Source of the DNA: UBA1732 sp045114455
GTDB taxonomy: Bacteria; Verrucomicrobiota; Lentisphaeria; Victivallales; UBA1829
Assembly (NCBI GenBank): GCA_045114455.1
Contig: JBGUKN010000033.1
Coordinates: 12,716 to 76,715, forward strand
DNA: 64,000 bases
Direction: 5' to 3'
Shown here piece by piece: positions 16,388 to 26,060 of the stretch (its first letter is position 1; the number at the start of each line of letters is the position of its first letter). Made by a program: the position numbers and the translations under genes. The notes under the pieces were generated by a model. That model saw nothing but the letters and a program-made list of their open reading frames with translations, ran no database searches and was not told the DNA's origin.

Positions 16388-19300
16388 TCAACCTACTTTG
16401 TTGAGCTGCACCAGCGCGCCAGTCACCGTATAGGTTCCGGTAGAACCGTTGACTGTAGCAGAGCTATAGGTTGTACCATCGTCCGTGGTATAGTACACAA
16501 GATAATCAGCCGTGGAATCGAGGAAAGTTACAGCAGCCCCGTAGACAAAGCCAAGATTGGTGATGGTGGAGCCTTGAATATCTGCGTAGTCGAAAGTATG
16601 AATATGGCCGGCACTGTCACGGATAACAGTCGGAAGGTCATCACCGCCGCCGACAATATTGATGATTCCGTTCTCCGCATTTGCGATAATCGGAGTGCCA
16701 GCGGATGTTCCGGTTAGGTCAACAATCGCCCCGCTGGTAATGGTAAGTTCGCCGTCAACGACCTTGGTAATCGGATTGATGTTTGTGCCTGAGAAAACGG
16801 CAGTACCACCACCGTTAATGTAAATGAAGTACGAACCTTTTGACCCGCCGGGAGGAACGCCTTGAAAGTCGCAGTCTCCAATCGTGCAATGCGCACTGCC
16901 GTTAGTGTTCGACCCCATGTAAATCGCCAACCCATCCTGCCAGTTGGCGACAGCATTTCCGCTGAACACACAGTTGGAAACGGACGCGGTACATCCGGCA
17001 AGATACATAGCTCCTCCTTTGTTGTTGAGGCAGGTGTTATCGTAAAACGAGCATCCTTCCGCCTCAAACGTGGAGTTATTCAGCTGGACTGCGCCGCCAA
17101 AGGAGTTAGCAAGCCCGGAGAAAATGGCGCCGCTCACCTTGCCGCCGTAGGGCTGTACCAGTTTGTTCAAATAGTTCGTATTGCTCAAACTTGCAACAGT
17201 CAAGTTATCAAGCATATACGCGCTTGCCTGACCTGCGGACGGATACACGGTCGCGCCGCCGGGAGCAAAGGTGATGCCGCCGCCGGGGTTGATGGGCGTG
17301 GTGTTGGTATTGCCAGTCAAATCAACAACGGCACCGCTGGAGATGCTGACGGCTCCAACAGCACTTTCCCCACCGGACATGATTTTATCAACCCTATTTT
17401 CTCCGGTGATAACAACTGTCCCCCCGGAGGTAACTATATATCCAACCGTACTCCCGCTCATATTGATGGTAGCGTCCGTGAGTCGTATGTCAGTCGTAGA
17501 ATTACCACTTATGACAGAGTTATCAATGTTAAGAACACTACTTCCGCCTGCGTACACCCCGCCACCAAAGGCGCCATAATTAGCGGTTACGATACACTTA
17601 TCTAACGTGAGTGTACCGCCAGAATTGACCGCACCCCCACCACCGTACGCCCCATTCATTCCACTAATCGTGCAGGAAGAAAGGTATACAGTCGCATTAG
17701 ACGAACGAATACCGCCCGAACCACCCGTAAATGTGCAACCGCTCGCATACGCCGTGCCGCCGCCGGAAACTGTGACGTTCGTTCCACCGAGATTCACCAC
17801 ATTCGTATTGCCGATTTGAGGAACAGTCATGCCGTCGAGCATGTAAGCCGAAGCGGAACCAGCGGAAGGATACACGTTCGCACCGCCCGGAGCGAAGGTC
17901 ACGCCGCATCCGGGATTCCACGGCGTGGCATTTTCATTCCCCGTGAAGTCAATGACTGCGCCGCTCGAAACCGACCACTCCCCACTTGGGGTGCTGTATT
18001 TGTCCGTGCGACCTTTATATACAATAGTCCCGCCAAACGTAGCACTCGCGTTGGAGTAATTGTAGATATTGGCAATGTTGTCCAAAAATGAGCAGTCAAC
18101 AATCGCGACTTTTGCGCCGCGTTTCATGGCGATGTCATTCAACGTGTTTCCGCTGAACGTACAACCGCTTAAAAAGACGGTCGCCTTGCCAGTATCGCAA
18201 GCAACTCCTATAGCTCCAATCCTTGTGGCGGCTGTATTTCCGCTGAACGTGCAGGAGGTGAATTGTGCGGACATTCCATCTGTGAAAAGAAACGCCCCGG
18301 ACGTTGCTCCGCTCGAACCGCCATTCGTAAATGTACAACCTGAGGCAGAACCGTTTTGCATTATGGCGGTCGTTGCACCGAGGTCAACCACGCCGGTTCC
18401 GTCTCCCGTGACCTTTTCGACTGCCAAACCGCCGCCGCTGACCGCAACGTTCTGAACGAACACGTCGCCCAGTGTGAGCGTGCCAGAACTCACAACCACG
18501 CCGTTCATGCTGAGGTTGGAGAAGGTCGTTTTCGATGTGCAGACGATGCCGCCGCTGAGGACGGTTTCCGTGTAGCCGTTGCCGACAACGTGCTTTTCGC
18601 CCGCGTAGGTCGTCGCGCCGCCGAGGTCGAGCGTCTGACCGTTCAAAGAGGCGTCAAAGGCAATGTATTCACTGGAAACATCATGCAGTGCATAGGGGAG
18701 CGTTCCGGCTGTGGTCCCGGTCGCGGATACCACAATGTATCCGTACACATGGTCTTCGACGGAAATGATACATTTCCCGTCGTGGAATCTCAACGTGCAG
18801 TTATTCACCGCATCCGGCTCCAGCGCATCGGCGAGGATGACGTTGGAATCCGTACGGACATACCCCGTTCCCGCGACGAAGAGTTCGATGTGGCCCTCAA
18901 TACCCCACGTCCCCGTGCTGTCCTTGAACGCCGCCGTAGTCGCAAGCCACTTGGCAGACGAAGTGACATTGATCTTGTATGCGTTGCCCGGCTCCATAAC
19001 ATAAGCGGAAACGGAAGTCTGGCTTCCTTCTGGCGTGATGGTTCGCGTGATGATGCTGGAATCCGCAATGATGTTCATGTACCGTTTGCGGTTTACCGTG
19101 GTCCCGGAAATCTCCATCAGGTCGCCCGCGGAGATGTTGTTCTGCTTCGCCGCGAGGGATGCCGAAAGCCCTGTGACAACGCTTTGCGGTACATCGTCCG
19201 TGCTGATTACGCCATTGGAAGAGATGGAAATGCCCGTTCCTGCGTTGGAGAAATTCAATTTATCCTGTTTCGTATCTGCCGAAGCCGAAACTGCTGCCTG

Positions 19301-19846
19301 AATAAGACTTTCCGCCTGCGTACGGGTCACGACTTCCTGATCCATCGCGGTCGGATCTCCTAGTCCGCCCACACGGTTCCGAATTGTGAAATTCTCGATC
19401 TGAAGCACGAACACGGCATTTCCCGCGTTGTCGTATCCGACCAGTTCTCCGGTCAGGCCGGAACGCTTTTTTTCATTGCCGATCCATGTTGCGAGTTCCT
19501 GCGTGTTCATATTGGAAATCGGGATCACGAATTCCGTGAAGTGCAGAGTGCTGCCGTCGAACACACCGTTTGCAGTATGAACCGAGATGCTGTCGGCATC
19601 GGCAACCAGTTTGCACGTTGTGTTTCGGTCAAGGTCATCGTCCATGCGCCATTGCCAATCCACGATGCCGTTGAACGAGTCCATCGGATACGGCGTCGCA
19701 TCATTCTGGGCGGCGAACAACCTCATTCGCAAACAGACGGACACTCCGAGCGTCAAAATCGGAGCGGGCCTTTTCCGGGCGTTTGCATAATCCCGCACGC
19801 TGCCGAGCGTTTCGTTGGCGACCGCATAAAAAACAATGTCCTGCAT
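16388..19846 (-). CDS. Long beta-helix fibre / adhesin with PMP-like repeats
   Basis: 1152 residues with no signal peptide. Residues 1-200 look like a phage-fibre base. A short stretch with AAKQNN and SADTKQDKLNFSNAGTGISI follows, typical of fibre shafts. From about 420 to 1060 a parallel beta-helix is built of short turns rich in GGA, CTFSGNT, CVFSGN and CSFYDN, like the FxxN and GGA repeats of chlamydial polymorphic membrane proteins. A longer unit containing TFAPGGANVYPSAG and ASAYMLD occurs twice, near 655 and 870. No autotransporter barrel ends the protein. Base composition is visibly more AT-rich than the flanking genes. Likely the receptor-binding part of the particle. Confidence 0.7.
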   Translation of the reverse strand: MQDIVFYAVANETLGSVRDYANARKRPAPILTLGVSVCLRMRLFAAQNDATPYPMDSFNGIVDWQWRMDDDLDRNTTCKLVADADSISVHTANGVFDGSTLHFTEFVIPISNMNTQELATWIGNEKKRSGLTGELVGYDNAGNAVFVLQIENFTIRNRVGGLGDPTAMDQEVVTRTQAESLIQAAVSASADTKQDKLNFSNAGTGISISSNGVISTDDVPQSVVTGLSASLAAKQNNISAGDLMEISGTTVNRKRYMNIIADSSIITRTITPEGSQTSVSAYVMEPGNAYKINVTSSAKWLATTAAFKDSTGTWGIEGHIELFVAGTGYVRTDSNVILADALEPDAVNNCTLRFHDGKCIISVEDHVYGYIVVSATGTTAGTLPYALHDVSSEYIAFDASLNGQTLDLGGATTYAGEKHVVGNGYTETVLSGGIVCTSKTTFSNLSMNGVVVSSGTLTLGDVFVQNVAVSGGGLAVEKVTGDGTGVVDLGATTAIMQNGSASGCTFTNGGSSGATSGAFLFTDGMSAQFTSCTFSGNTAATRIGAIGVACDTGKATVFLSGCTFSGNTLNDIAMKRGAKVAIVDCSFLDNIANIYNYSNASATFGGTIVYKGRTDKYSTPSGEWSVSSGAVIDFTGNENATPWNPGCGVTFAPGGANVYPSAGSASAYMLDGMTVPQIGNTNVVNLGGTNVTVSGGGTAYASGCTFTGGSGGIRSSNATVYLSSCTISGMNGAYGGGGAVNSGGTLTLDKCIVTANYGAFGGGVYAGGSSVLNIDNSVISGNSTTDIRLTDATINMSGSTVGYIVTSGGTVVITGENRVDKIMSGGESAVGAVSISSGAVVDLTGNTNTTPINPGGGITFAPGGATVYPSAGQASAYMLDNLTVASLSNTNYLNKLVQPYGGKVSGAIFSGLANSFGGAVQLNNSTFEAEGCSFYDNTCLNNKGGAMYLAGCTASVSNCVFSGNAVANWQDGLAIYMGSNTNGSAHCTIGDCDFQGVPPGGSKGSYFIYINGGGTAVFSGTNINPITKVVDGELTITSGAIVDLTGTSAGTPIIANAENGIINIVGGGDDLPTVIRDSAGHIHTFDYADIQGSTITNLGFVYGAAVTFLDSTADYLVYYTTDDGTTYSSATVNGSTGTYTVTGALVQLNKVG

Positions 19847-19847
19847 A

Positions 19848-20963
19848 TCATTCTCCTTGCTTGAATTTGTAATTTGATTCGTAATCGTAGATGACTTTGA
19901 TGTTTCGGGCCTGCCAGCCCCGGATGTAATCCCCCGGCACAGTATCCGGGCCGCCGATGCCGGACGCCGATCCGTATTCCCATGAAGCGAAGATGCCGTT
20001 GGTCAGAGCGAGCGTGTTGCCCCCGGACGATATGTTCGTACAAAGCGGATCGAAGATGTATGTGTTGAATTCGTCTTCCACCGGATTCCCGTTCTCATCA
20101 CGTTCCCGGAGATCGACAGCATCAAAACTGAGCGTTCCGCCGGAAGCCGTCATACACCCATGATAGTCCGGGGTGATTTGCGTGATTTCCCAGGCGGAAT
20201 GAATCGTCCAGCGTTCGTCGGGGGCATCCAACCCGGTGTACCAGCATTCCACCCGGCATTCCAGCGGGGTCTCCCACCCGGCAAATCCGGTATCGGAGAG
20301 AGTCCAGGACGGAACCGCATCGTACGCATCCTGGGGAGATGCGCCAAAACGGTGAAAATCCCCGGGCGATTTGGCATACCGCATCGTGAAGCCGCCGTTG
20401 ACGACGCGCACATAACGGAGCAGTTTCAGCATTCTCACCCGCTGTGCGGCCCAGGCGGCACTCAGTTGCACTTGAAGCGTATTGTCGGCATCGATCGTTC
20501 CGGAAGCCCCCGAAACAGTGTGCGGCGCGATCAGGTTTTCCGACAGGGCGGATGCAAGATCTTCGAGCGAACCGTAAACGGAGTTTCCCGTACTGTCCGT
20601 GAACTGCCGCGCTCCATACCCCATGATTTCGGAATATGACATCAGCGTTTGGAGGAGAAATGCGTCGAACATGTGCATGAACGAAAGGTTTCGGTCGTAT
20701 CCCCAAATCTCGTCGTAGGCATATTCTTTTTTGATCTTCCGGAACGGGACTTTTCGCGGATCGGCGGCATTATACCATTCCCCGTTTAAGATATGTGCCA
20801 GACTGTTCCCGATCACAGCTGCAGAACCGGACGACATACAGCTCGAGTGAAACTCGGAATCCACAGCTTCCCGGCGTTCGCAGAGCGCGGAAACCAGCCC
20901 GCGCATCACAGGCAGGGGCGTACAGAACGTCGGATCGTTCAGATGATAGTCGTCCCAGCCCAT
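19848..20963 (-). CDS. Unknown phage structural protein
   Basis: 371 residues if translation starts at the ATG (20963) that overlaps the previous stop as TGATG and has GGGAG nine bases upstream; an ATG three codons earlier is the alternative. The protein is mixed, with many aromatic residues and no signal or membrane segment. It lies directly before the fibre gene (1-nt gap), so a connector or fibre-anchoring role is plausible. I do not recognise a family. Confidence 0.6.
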   Translation of the reverse strand: MGWDDYHLNDPTFCTPLPVMRGLVSALCERREAVDSEFHSSCMSSGSAAVIGNSLAHILNGEWYNAADPRKVPFRKIKKEYAYDEIWGYDRNLSFMHMFDAFLLQTLMSYSEIMGYGARQFTDSTGNSVYGSLEDLASALSENLIAPHTVSGASGTIDADNTLQVQLSAAWAAQRVRMLKLLRYVRVVNGGFTMRYAKSPGDFHRFGASPQDAYDAVPSWTLSDTGFAGWETPLECRVECWYTGLDAPDERWTIHSAWEITQITPDYHGCMTASGGTLSFDAVDLRERDENGNPVEDEFNTYIFDPLCTNISSGGNTLALTNGIFASWEYGSASGIGGPDTVPGDYIRGWQARNIKVIYDYESNYKFKQGE

Positions 20964-21535
20964 CAGATCCATCTCCCGCAGATTTCAATATCTCCGCTCA
21001 GATGCAGCTGCGTCACGGTCCCGTCCGGGTTTATATGCGCCAGTTTCCTGTACCATCCCTGATCCCCTGTGACCGCTTCGGACAGCGTCGTCGAAAAACC
21101 GTATGCCAATGCGGGAGTCACGGCCGATGCATCGTAATGCACGGTCAGATAAATGTCCTCGGCAGTTCCCGGACTGACCGGAAGCATTCCGGCAGGCATA
21201 TTGCGGCAGCTGTTTCCGATTCGGATTTCGCCGGCATACTCTCCCCCGGGGATCGCGGCATTGTAAATCCGTGCGGAAGTCCCGCCGACAAGCTTCACTG
21301 CGAACGCCCCGGCATATTCGGAAGAAACGACCGGCTCGGACGGCGCCGCACCCTCCGTTCCCGGATCAGGACCGTTCCACCGGATCAGCTTGCCGGCTCC
21401 CGTATCGACAACATCCAGGAGCGGGGTGGCGGATGCAAGTTTGTCAAGCTGATCCACAGCTTCGGCCAGCGCATTGAATTTTTCCCGGAGGACCTCGAAA
21501 AGGTTTTCGCCGGGTTCCAGTTTCGGTGTGTTCAT
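20963..21535 (-). CDS. Unknown phage structural protein
   Basis: 190 residues from ATG at 21535, overlapping the upstream stop (ATGA) with GGAGGA in front. A short helical start (LFEVLREKFNALAEAVDQLD) is followed by a beta-rich body. This coiled-coil then beta layout is common in trimeric fibre or attachment proteins. No family recognised. Confidence 0.6.
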   Translation of the reverse strand: MNTPKLEPGENLFEVLREKFNALAEAVDQLDKLASATPLLDVVDTGAGKLIRWNGPDPGTEGAAPSEPVVSSEYAGAFAVKLVGGTSARIYNAAIPGGEYAGEIRIGNSCRNMPAGMLPVSPGTAEDIYLTVHYDASAVTPALAYGFSTTLSEAVTGDQGWYRKLAHINPDGTVTQLHLSGDIEICGRWI

Positions 21536-22314
21536 GCGCCGTCCTCCCCGGTCGTTTCGTACAGCGTGCTGTTCCATCCGGCCGGAGCGGGAGACGCCTT
21601 GTAAACGACCTTCGCGATGTAGCGGCGTCCATCCGGATGGATCTGGCCCCCGAGGTTCAGCCAGTTCGTCGCGCCTACGCCGAAATCGCCGAGCGCCGGC
21701 TCGCAAATCTTTCCGGCGCATGCGGCCGCCGCCCAGGACGCGTCCCGCATGGTGCAATGCCGGCTGAACTCCGTGATGGTATAGCTTGGCATCAGCCACG
21801 TTTCGCAGTTCATGACCGGCATTTTCAGCAGATGCCACGACTCTCCGAGCGAGGAGACGGACTGCGGGGATTTCACCCAGCGGTAACTTGCATGTTGAGC
21901 CGTCGTCAGAATGGGATCCGTCGCCGTCGCCCACCATGCCGGAGTCTCATCCGTCCCTTTGGCCGCGAGACAGTAATTCCAGTTCGTACGGTAATCGGGG
22001 TGGCGTTCCAACGGTACGGCAATGACGGTCACGTCCAGCGTGTGCTCCTTCGGGCCATGTCCTCCGATCAGGAAACGCAAATTGCTCCCCGTGCTCAGAT
22101 TTTCCCATGCGAGTTCGATTTCGTAAACGGGACCGCCGATTTGGCGGGTACGCCAGGACACCAGTTCGTATTCGCCCGTCTGGTCCTGGTCGCCGATTGT
22201 CAGCTCGGCGCTCCGCTCCTCGACTTCATCACGCGTCCCGTAGTAGATTTCGCGGTAGGTGGTCCCGCCGGAATTCGTGCTCCGGACGACGCTTTTATGT
22301 TTCAGTTTCAGCAT
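21532..22314 (-). CDS. Unknown phage structural protein
   Basis: 260 residues, beta-rich, with many Trp and Tyr and no signal peptide. It follows a 48-residue acidic protein by 14 bp and overlaps the next gene by 4 nt. Its position after the gp36-like gene and before the attachment proteins suggests a connector or tail-like component, but no motif supports a name. Confidence 0.6.
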   Translation of the reverse strand: MLKLKHKSVVRSTNSGGTTYREIYYGTRDEVEERSAELTIGDQDQTGEYELVSWRTRQIGGPVYEIELAWENLSTGSNLRFLIGGHGPKEHTLDVTVIAVPLERHPDYRTNWNYCLAAKGTDETPAWWATATDPILTTAQHASYRWVKSPQSVSSLGESWHLLKMPVMNCETWLMPSYTITEFSRHCTMRDASWAAAACAGKICEPALGDFGVGATNWLNLGGQIHPDGRRYIAKVVYKASPAPAGWNSTLYETTGEDGA

Positions 22315-22328
22315 ATTCCTCTCCTGTC

Positions 22329-22475
22329 TCAGTCGATCTTTCCGATTTCCTCGATTTTCTCCGCGATTTCGTCGAGTTCGGCGTTGATCTGCCTCAGTAT
22401 TTCCATGATGATTTCCGTCTCAGGATCATACTCGTCCTGTTTCGTCTTTTCCGCAATTCCCGATTCCCCGTTCAT
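22329..22475 (-). CDS. Small acidic coiled-coil protein
   Basis: 48 residues from ATG at 22475, preceded by GGGAGAGAG. The second half (EIIMEILRQINAELDEIAEK) is a heptad-like helix rich in Glu, Ile and Leu. An alternative upstream start would add a Cys-rich extension overlapping the previous gene and is less likely. Function unknown. Confidence 0.5.
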   Translation of the reverse strand: MNGESGIAEKTKQDEYDPETEIIMEILRQINAELDEIAEKIEEIGKID

Positions 22476-22530
22476 CTCTCTCTCCCGTTGCTTTTTGTTT
22501 TGAACCGTTTCCCGTGCACCGCGCATGCAG

Positions 22531-22863
22531 TCACAGACTCGACACTTCGGCTTCGTCGCTGTGCTCCGCACGCACGGCAAAGCGTTGGAACTTTCCTTTT
22601 TCCGCGGTCAGGGTCGCCGACGTGATCAGGAAGGTCCTTCCCTGATAAGTCAGCGTTTCACCCGCTTCCGGGATGTTGCCGCCCTCCACAAGCCCGTCGA
22701 AATCGATCTCCGTGCGGCGGCTTGCAGCGGCGAGGCTGCCCTTTGTGCCGTCCTCCCCGTAAACGGATACGGTCCCGGTCAGCGTCGAGCGTACGCGGAT
22801 ATTCCTCATGGCGATGTCGAAGCCGCCTCCGTCCCAGCCGGAAATCAAACCCAGTGCGCGCAT
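22531..22863 (-). CDS. Unknown phage protein (possible head-tail connector)
   Basis: 110 residues, beta-rich, starting one base after the gp36-like gene ends. In Mu-like phages the gene after gp36 is usually gp37 or a connector. No specific motif is visible here (RNIRVRSTLTGTVSVYGEDG is the most regular stretch). Confidence 0.55.
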   Translation of the reverse strand: MRALGLISGWDGGGFDIAMRNIRVRSTLTGTVSVYGEDGTKGSLAAASRRTEIDFDGLVEGGNIPEAGETLTYQGRTFLITSATLTAEKGKFQRFAVRAEHSDEAEVSSL

Positions 22864-22864
22864 G

Positions 22865-23284
22865 TCAGTATCCCTTCATCGTTTCACGGGAGAAGACCGG
22901 CTCGTCGCAGGCGACCGTTGAAATACCCTGCCCGCGCGCGGACTCCGCGGCGCCGGGCAGGACCAGTTCGCCGGATGCGGTCTTTTCGAGGGATTCGCGC
23001 ACATGGACGACGCGCATCTTGAGTTTGTCGGGCAGAGTGTCGCCCGCGCAACGTACACGGGCGCGCTCTTCGCACAGGGTCAGGTTCCAGTCGCTGAGCA
23101 GCGCTCCGGCGCGTTCGGAAACGACCGGCGTTTCGTAACGGCATCCGGCTGCCGCGTCGATTTCAGCCGCGGCGGCCTCCAGGTCGGCCTGCGCCGCCGC
23201 CGTCCCGGCTTCGTCGTTGCCGTATAGTCCCGCGTAATCCTGGCCGAGACGCACTTTCAGTTCATTGATCGTGGCATATGGCAT
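22865..23284 (-). CDS. Mu gp36-like protein (DUF1320)
   Basis: 139 residues. The start MPYATINELKVRLG and the regular alpha-helical pattern with a conserved Tyr/Asp region (AAGCRYETPV) fit DUF1320, the gp36 family that follows the capsid gene in Mu-like phages and probably belongs to the head-tail junction. Order relative to the capsid gene supports this. Confidence 0.7.
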   Translation of the reverse strand: MPYATINELKVRLGQDYAGLYGNDEAGTAAAQADLEAAAAEIDAAAGCRYETPVVSERAGALLSDWNLTLCEERARVRCAGDTLPDKLKMRVVHVRESLEKTASGELVLPGAAESARGQGISTVACDEPVFSRETMKGY

Positions 23285-23493
23285 GAAAAGATCCTTTCAT
23301 TTCATTGTTGTAGAGAAGCGCCAAAGGCGGAAACGGCCGGATACGACGAGGAAAGGAGGGCGGACAACCCGTGCGGCGGTGGCTGTCTGCCGCAGCATAC
23401 GGGCGCCCCGCCTCCGTGCCAAGGAGATGATTCTCACGGCGGATCATCCGCCCTCCCCGTCCTCTGTCCGTCAGCCGTTTACACCGCAGCCGG
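23285..23493 (-). other. Structured gap between capsid and gp36-like genes
   Basis: About 210 bases without a credible gene, in an operon where most other gaps are under 90 bases. Minus-strand pairs seen: TGCGGC with GCCGCA, extended by CCCG with CGGG, around 23369-23405; and GGCGGATCATCCGCC at 23438-23452. It may be an mRNA processing or attenuation site that sets capsid excess. Confidence 0.45.
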
Positions 23494-24396
23494 TCAGGCC
23501 GCGGCGGTTCCGCCACGTCCCAGCAGATGCGGGAAGAGCGCGGCGGCGTTGCCGTAGGCTTCGGCTCCGAAGAGGATCCTGCCGTCCATGAAGACGTTTT
23601 CGTCGTTCGGCTGGTTCAGGATCGTGAGGGTGGCTTCCTTGTTCTTCAGGACCAGGATGGGCTTCAACGCGCCGGTGAAACGCCCCAGGAACCAGTAGTT
23701 GGCGTTCGTTCCGGTCAGGCGCGGGCTGACGACCAGTTTGACCTTGTCCTTATGCGGATTCGCGAATTCCTGGTCGTTGCTGTCGCGGTAGGTGTCGGAG
23801 TACAGGATTTCGCGGGCGGTGTCTTCCAGCGCAGGGCCGACGATCAGGTGCGTCGGACGGGTGTTGACGGGCTGGCCGTTGTGGCCGCGGAACGAGTACA
23901 TCTGGGTGAAGAACGAGCCGAAGTTGGCGAACGTCAGGGCATTGGTCGTGACGTTGTTGATCGTGCTCGGGCCGTACTTGCGGCTGCTGTTGTAGAAGCT
24001 GGCGCCGTCGATCCAGTTCGGCGGATTCACCAGGGCTTCGGTGAAGAGGGTGTCCCACAGCTGTTCGCCCGCCTCGCCCATCGCGGCGACAAGCGTGCCG
24101 TAGATGCCCCAGTTGTCGGTCTCCACGTCGCGGACGGGGATCGCCACGGTGTCCTCCCAGGGACGTTCCACGAGGCGGATTTTGTGCGTGGCGAGATTCT
24201 TGATCTGGCGCGGGCCGAGCCATTCGCGCATTCCTGCGAAGGCGTCGAGGAACGGGATTTCCATGGCGGTGTGCTTCGGATCGCCCTCGATGTCGGCGAG
24301 TTCGCGGTAGATCGTCTCCGCGCCCTCGACCGCCTGTTTGAACTTCAGGTTGAAGCTGGTGCGCATGGCAGACAGCGTTTCATGGTTGAGTTCCAT
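23494..24396 (-). CDS. Mu-like major capsid protein (gpT family)
   Basis: 300 residues. The start (LSAMRTSFNLKFKQAVEGA) and the block FLDAFAGMREWLGPRQIKNL are typical of the Mu T/head-subunit family, as is the closing GAEAYGNAAALFPHLL. HK97-like capsids of this type form the icosahedral shell. It lies downstream of protease and cement genes as in Mu-like phages. Length matches the family (about 300). Confidence 0.85.
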   Translation of the reverse strand: MELNHETLSAMRTSFNLKFKQAVEGAETIYRELADIEGDPKHTAMEIPFLDAFAGMREWLGPRQIKNLATHKIRLVERPWEDTVAIPVRDVETDNWGIYGTLVAAMGEAGEQLWDTLFTEALVNPPNWIDGASFYNSSRKYGPSTINNVTTNALTFANFGSFFTQMYSFRGHNGQPVNTRPTHLIVGPALEDTAREILYSDTYRDSNDQEFANPHKDKVKLVVSPRLTGTNANYWFLGRFTGALKPILVLKNKEATLTILNQPNDENVFMDGRILFGAEAYGNAAALFPHLLGRGGTAAA

Positions 24397-24453
24397 CTTT
24401 ATTTTCCTTTTTCATCGTTGAATTGTTTGAAATGAACACCCGGAAAACCGGGT

Positions 24454-24864
24454 TCAGCGCGGGCCGTTGCCGATTTCCGCCACCACGCCGTCCGAAAGAA
24501 CGTCGCGGACAACGCCCGCGACCACGGCCGCAGTGCCGCCGGTCATCGTGACCGTCTGGTCATCCTTCACGTAGCAGGTCTTGTTCAGGTCGCTGAGGGT
24601 GACCGCGCCGCTGCTGACCGGACTGTAGAGGAACATGCCGGAACGGGTCCTGACAGTTTCGCCGCCGGACGCGGTGTTTTCGGCACGGCCGACCACGGTA
24701 ATGGCCCCGGAGGACGTGGCGGGGATGGCTTTCCCGCTGGAATTGACGGCGGTAATGCCGCCCGCGTAGACGGTGCTGCCCGCTGCGACGGTGAATTCAC
24801 GCGTGTAGCGGATGCCGCCGGCCGCGATTTCACGGGTGTCTCTGGCTTCTGTGAGTGCTGACAT
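24454..24864 (-). CDS. Capsid cement / decoration protein
   Basis: 136 residues, beta-rich and Thr/Gly/Ala-rich. Segments VYAGGITAVNSSGKAIPA and VVAGVVRDVLSDGVVAEIG resemble the small capsid-stabilising proteins (DUF2190-like) encoded between protease and capsid in Mu-like phages. The gene position supports this more than any single motif. Confidence 0.65.
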   Translation of the reverse strand: MSALTEARDTREIAAGGIRYTREFTVAAGSTVYAGGITAVNSSGKAIPATSSGAITVVGRAENTASGGETVRTRSGMFLYSPVSSGAVTLSDLNKTCYVKDDQTVTMTGGTAAVVAGVVRDVLSDGVVAEIGNGPR

Positions 24865-24910
24865 GGTTGATGTCTCCTTCTTTGTGAGTGTTTTGCGCCG
24901 CGTCGCTTCT

Positions 24911-25975
24911 TCAGCTTCGCATGGCGCGTTGATATTCGTTCTTGTCGAATCCGAATTTCCGGATCATTTCCTCGTCCGCCGGGGTCAGGCTCCGCACGGT
25001 CGTATGACGTTTGTCCGGGGAAAACGTCATGCGGCCCGGCACCACGGCGGGAGCGTGCTCCAGGTAGGACGCCAGCACGGCGCAGTCCTGGTTTTTCGCC
25101 CAGCCTTCCAGCGCGTGCGTCAGTTTTCCCTCCTGAAGCCCCCGTTCGATCAGTTCGGCTTTGCGTTTTTCCTCGGCGGCACAGGCCAGTGCGTCGAGTT
25201 CGTGCCGCAGGGCATCCGCCTGCCCGGCCTGTTCCTTCACGGCGGCCAAGGCGGCGGGCATGGCTTCATCGGGTTCGCCCTCAGCCATGCCCAATCCTTC
25301 GCGCATGGCGGCAATGGCGTCGGCTTTCGCCTCGATTGCGGCCGCAGTCCGTTCGAAGGCGTTTTCCGCGTCGTTCTCGCCGGACAGCACGATCTCGTTC
25401 CAGAGATCGTTCCCGAGCAGACGCCCGAGTGCGCGTTCGATCGGGTCTTGAAGCCGCTTCAGTTCGATTGCGTTTCGCGCGATGTCCTCCGGGTCGGAGT
25501 CCTCGCCGCCCGCGGCCAGAACATCTTCGCAGTTCAGCGCGGGCTCGTTCTCCATCGCCACGCTGGTGATGCGGATCGGGCCTTCCTTCAGGCCTCGGAT
25601 GACCGGCGAACAGTACCGGAAGATCTTTTCCTTCAGCAGTTCGTATGCGCCCGGCATCCATTCCGCCCGGATCCGAAGTTCGTTTCCGTCACGGAACAGC
25701 GTCCCGAAGCCCATTGCGGCCACGCCCGACGGGATCAGCCGCAGCGCCTCGCTTTCCTCCACGCCGTGTTTTTCCGCCAGAATGTGGAGATAGTGATTGG
25801 AGTCGATCGGGATCGCCTCGCCCTTCTTCGCCTGATACGCCGCGATGGCATCCAGGTCTTCCACACTCAGATGCAGTTCATAGTCCTTTCCGTTTTTCAC
25901 GAGCCTGTTCACGCCCGCATGCAGCAGAGTCCATTCCTCCGGGACTCCGTTCGCGTCCTGTCTTACCGTTCCCAT
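24911..25975 (-). CDS. Mu I-like prohead protease / scaffold
   Basis: 354 residues. The protease half shows PIDSNHYLHI (a catalytic His candidate), YCSPVI and ITSVAMENEPAL, the signature blocks of the Mu gpI family. The C-terminal half is a long charged helix rich in Ala, Glu and Lys, as expected for a scaffold. It cleaves the capsid precursor and itself in the prohead (family knowledge). It follows the terminase by 85 bp; Mu places portal and gp30/F genes in between, absent here. Confidence 0.8.
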   Translation of the reverse strand: MGTVRQDANGVPEEWTLLHAGVNRLVKNGKDYELHLSVEDLDAIAAYQAKKGEAIPIDSNHYLHILAEKHGVEESEALRLIPSGVAAMGFGTLFRDGNELRIRAEWMPGAYELLKEKIFRYCSPVIRGLKEGPIRITSVAMENEPALNCEDVLAAGGEDSDPEDIARNAIELKRLQDPIERALGRLLGNDLWNEIVLSGENDAENAFERTAAAIEAKADAIAAMREGLGMAEGEPDEAMPAALAAVKEQAGQADALRHELDALACAAEEKRKAELIERGLQEGKLTHALEGWAKNQDCAVLASYLEHAPAVVPGRMTFSPDKRHTTVRSLTPADEEMIRKFGFDKNEYQRAMRS

Positions 25976-26060
25976 TTCCTGCTCCTATTTTGGGTTTGTC
26001 TGATTCCCGCGCGGGTTCGATCCGTTCCGCCGGGCATATCGAATTCATTTTTCAGTGTGT

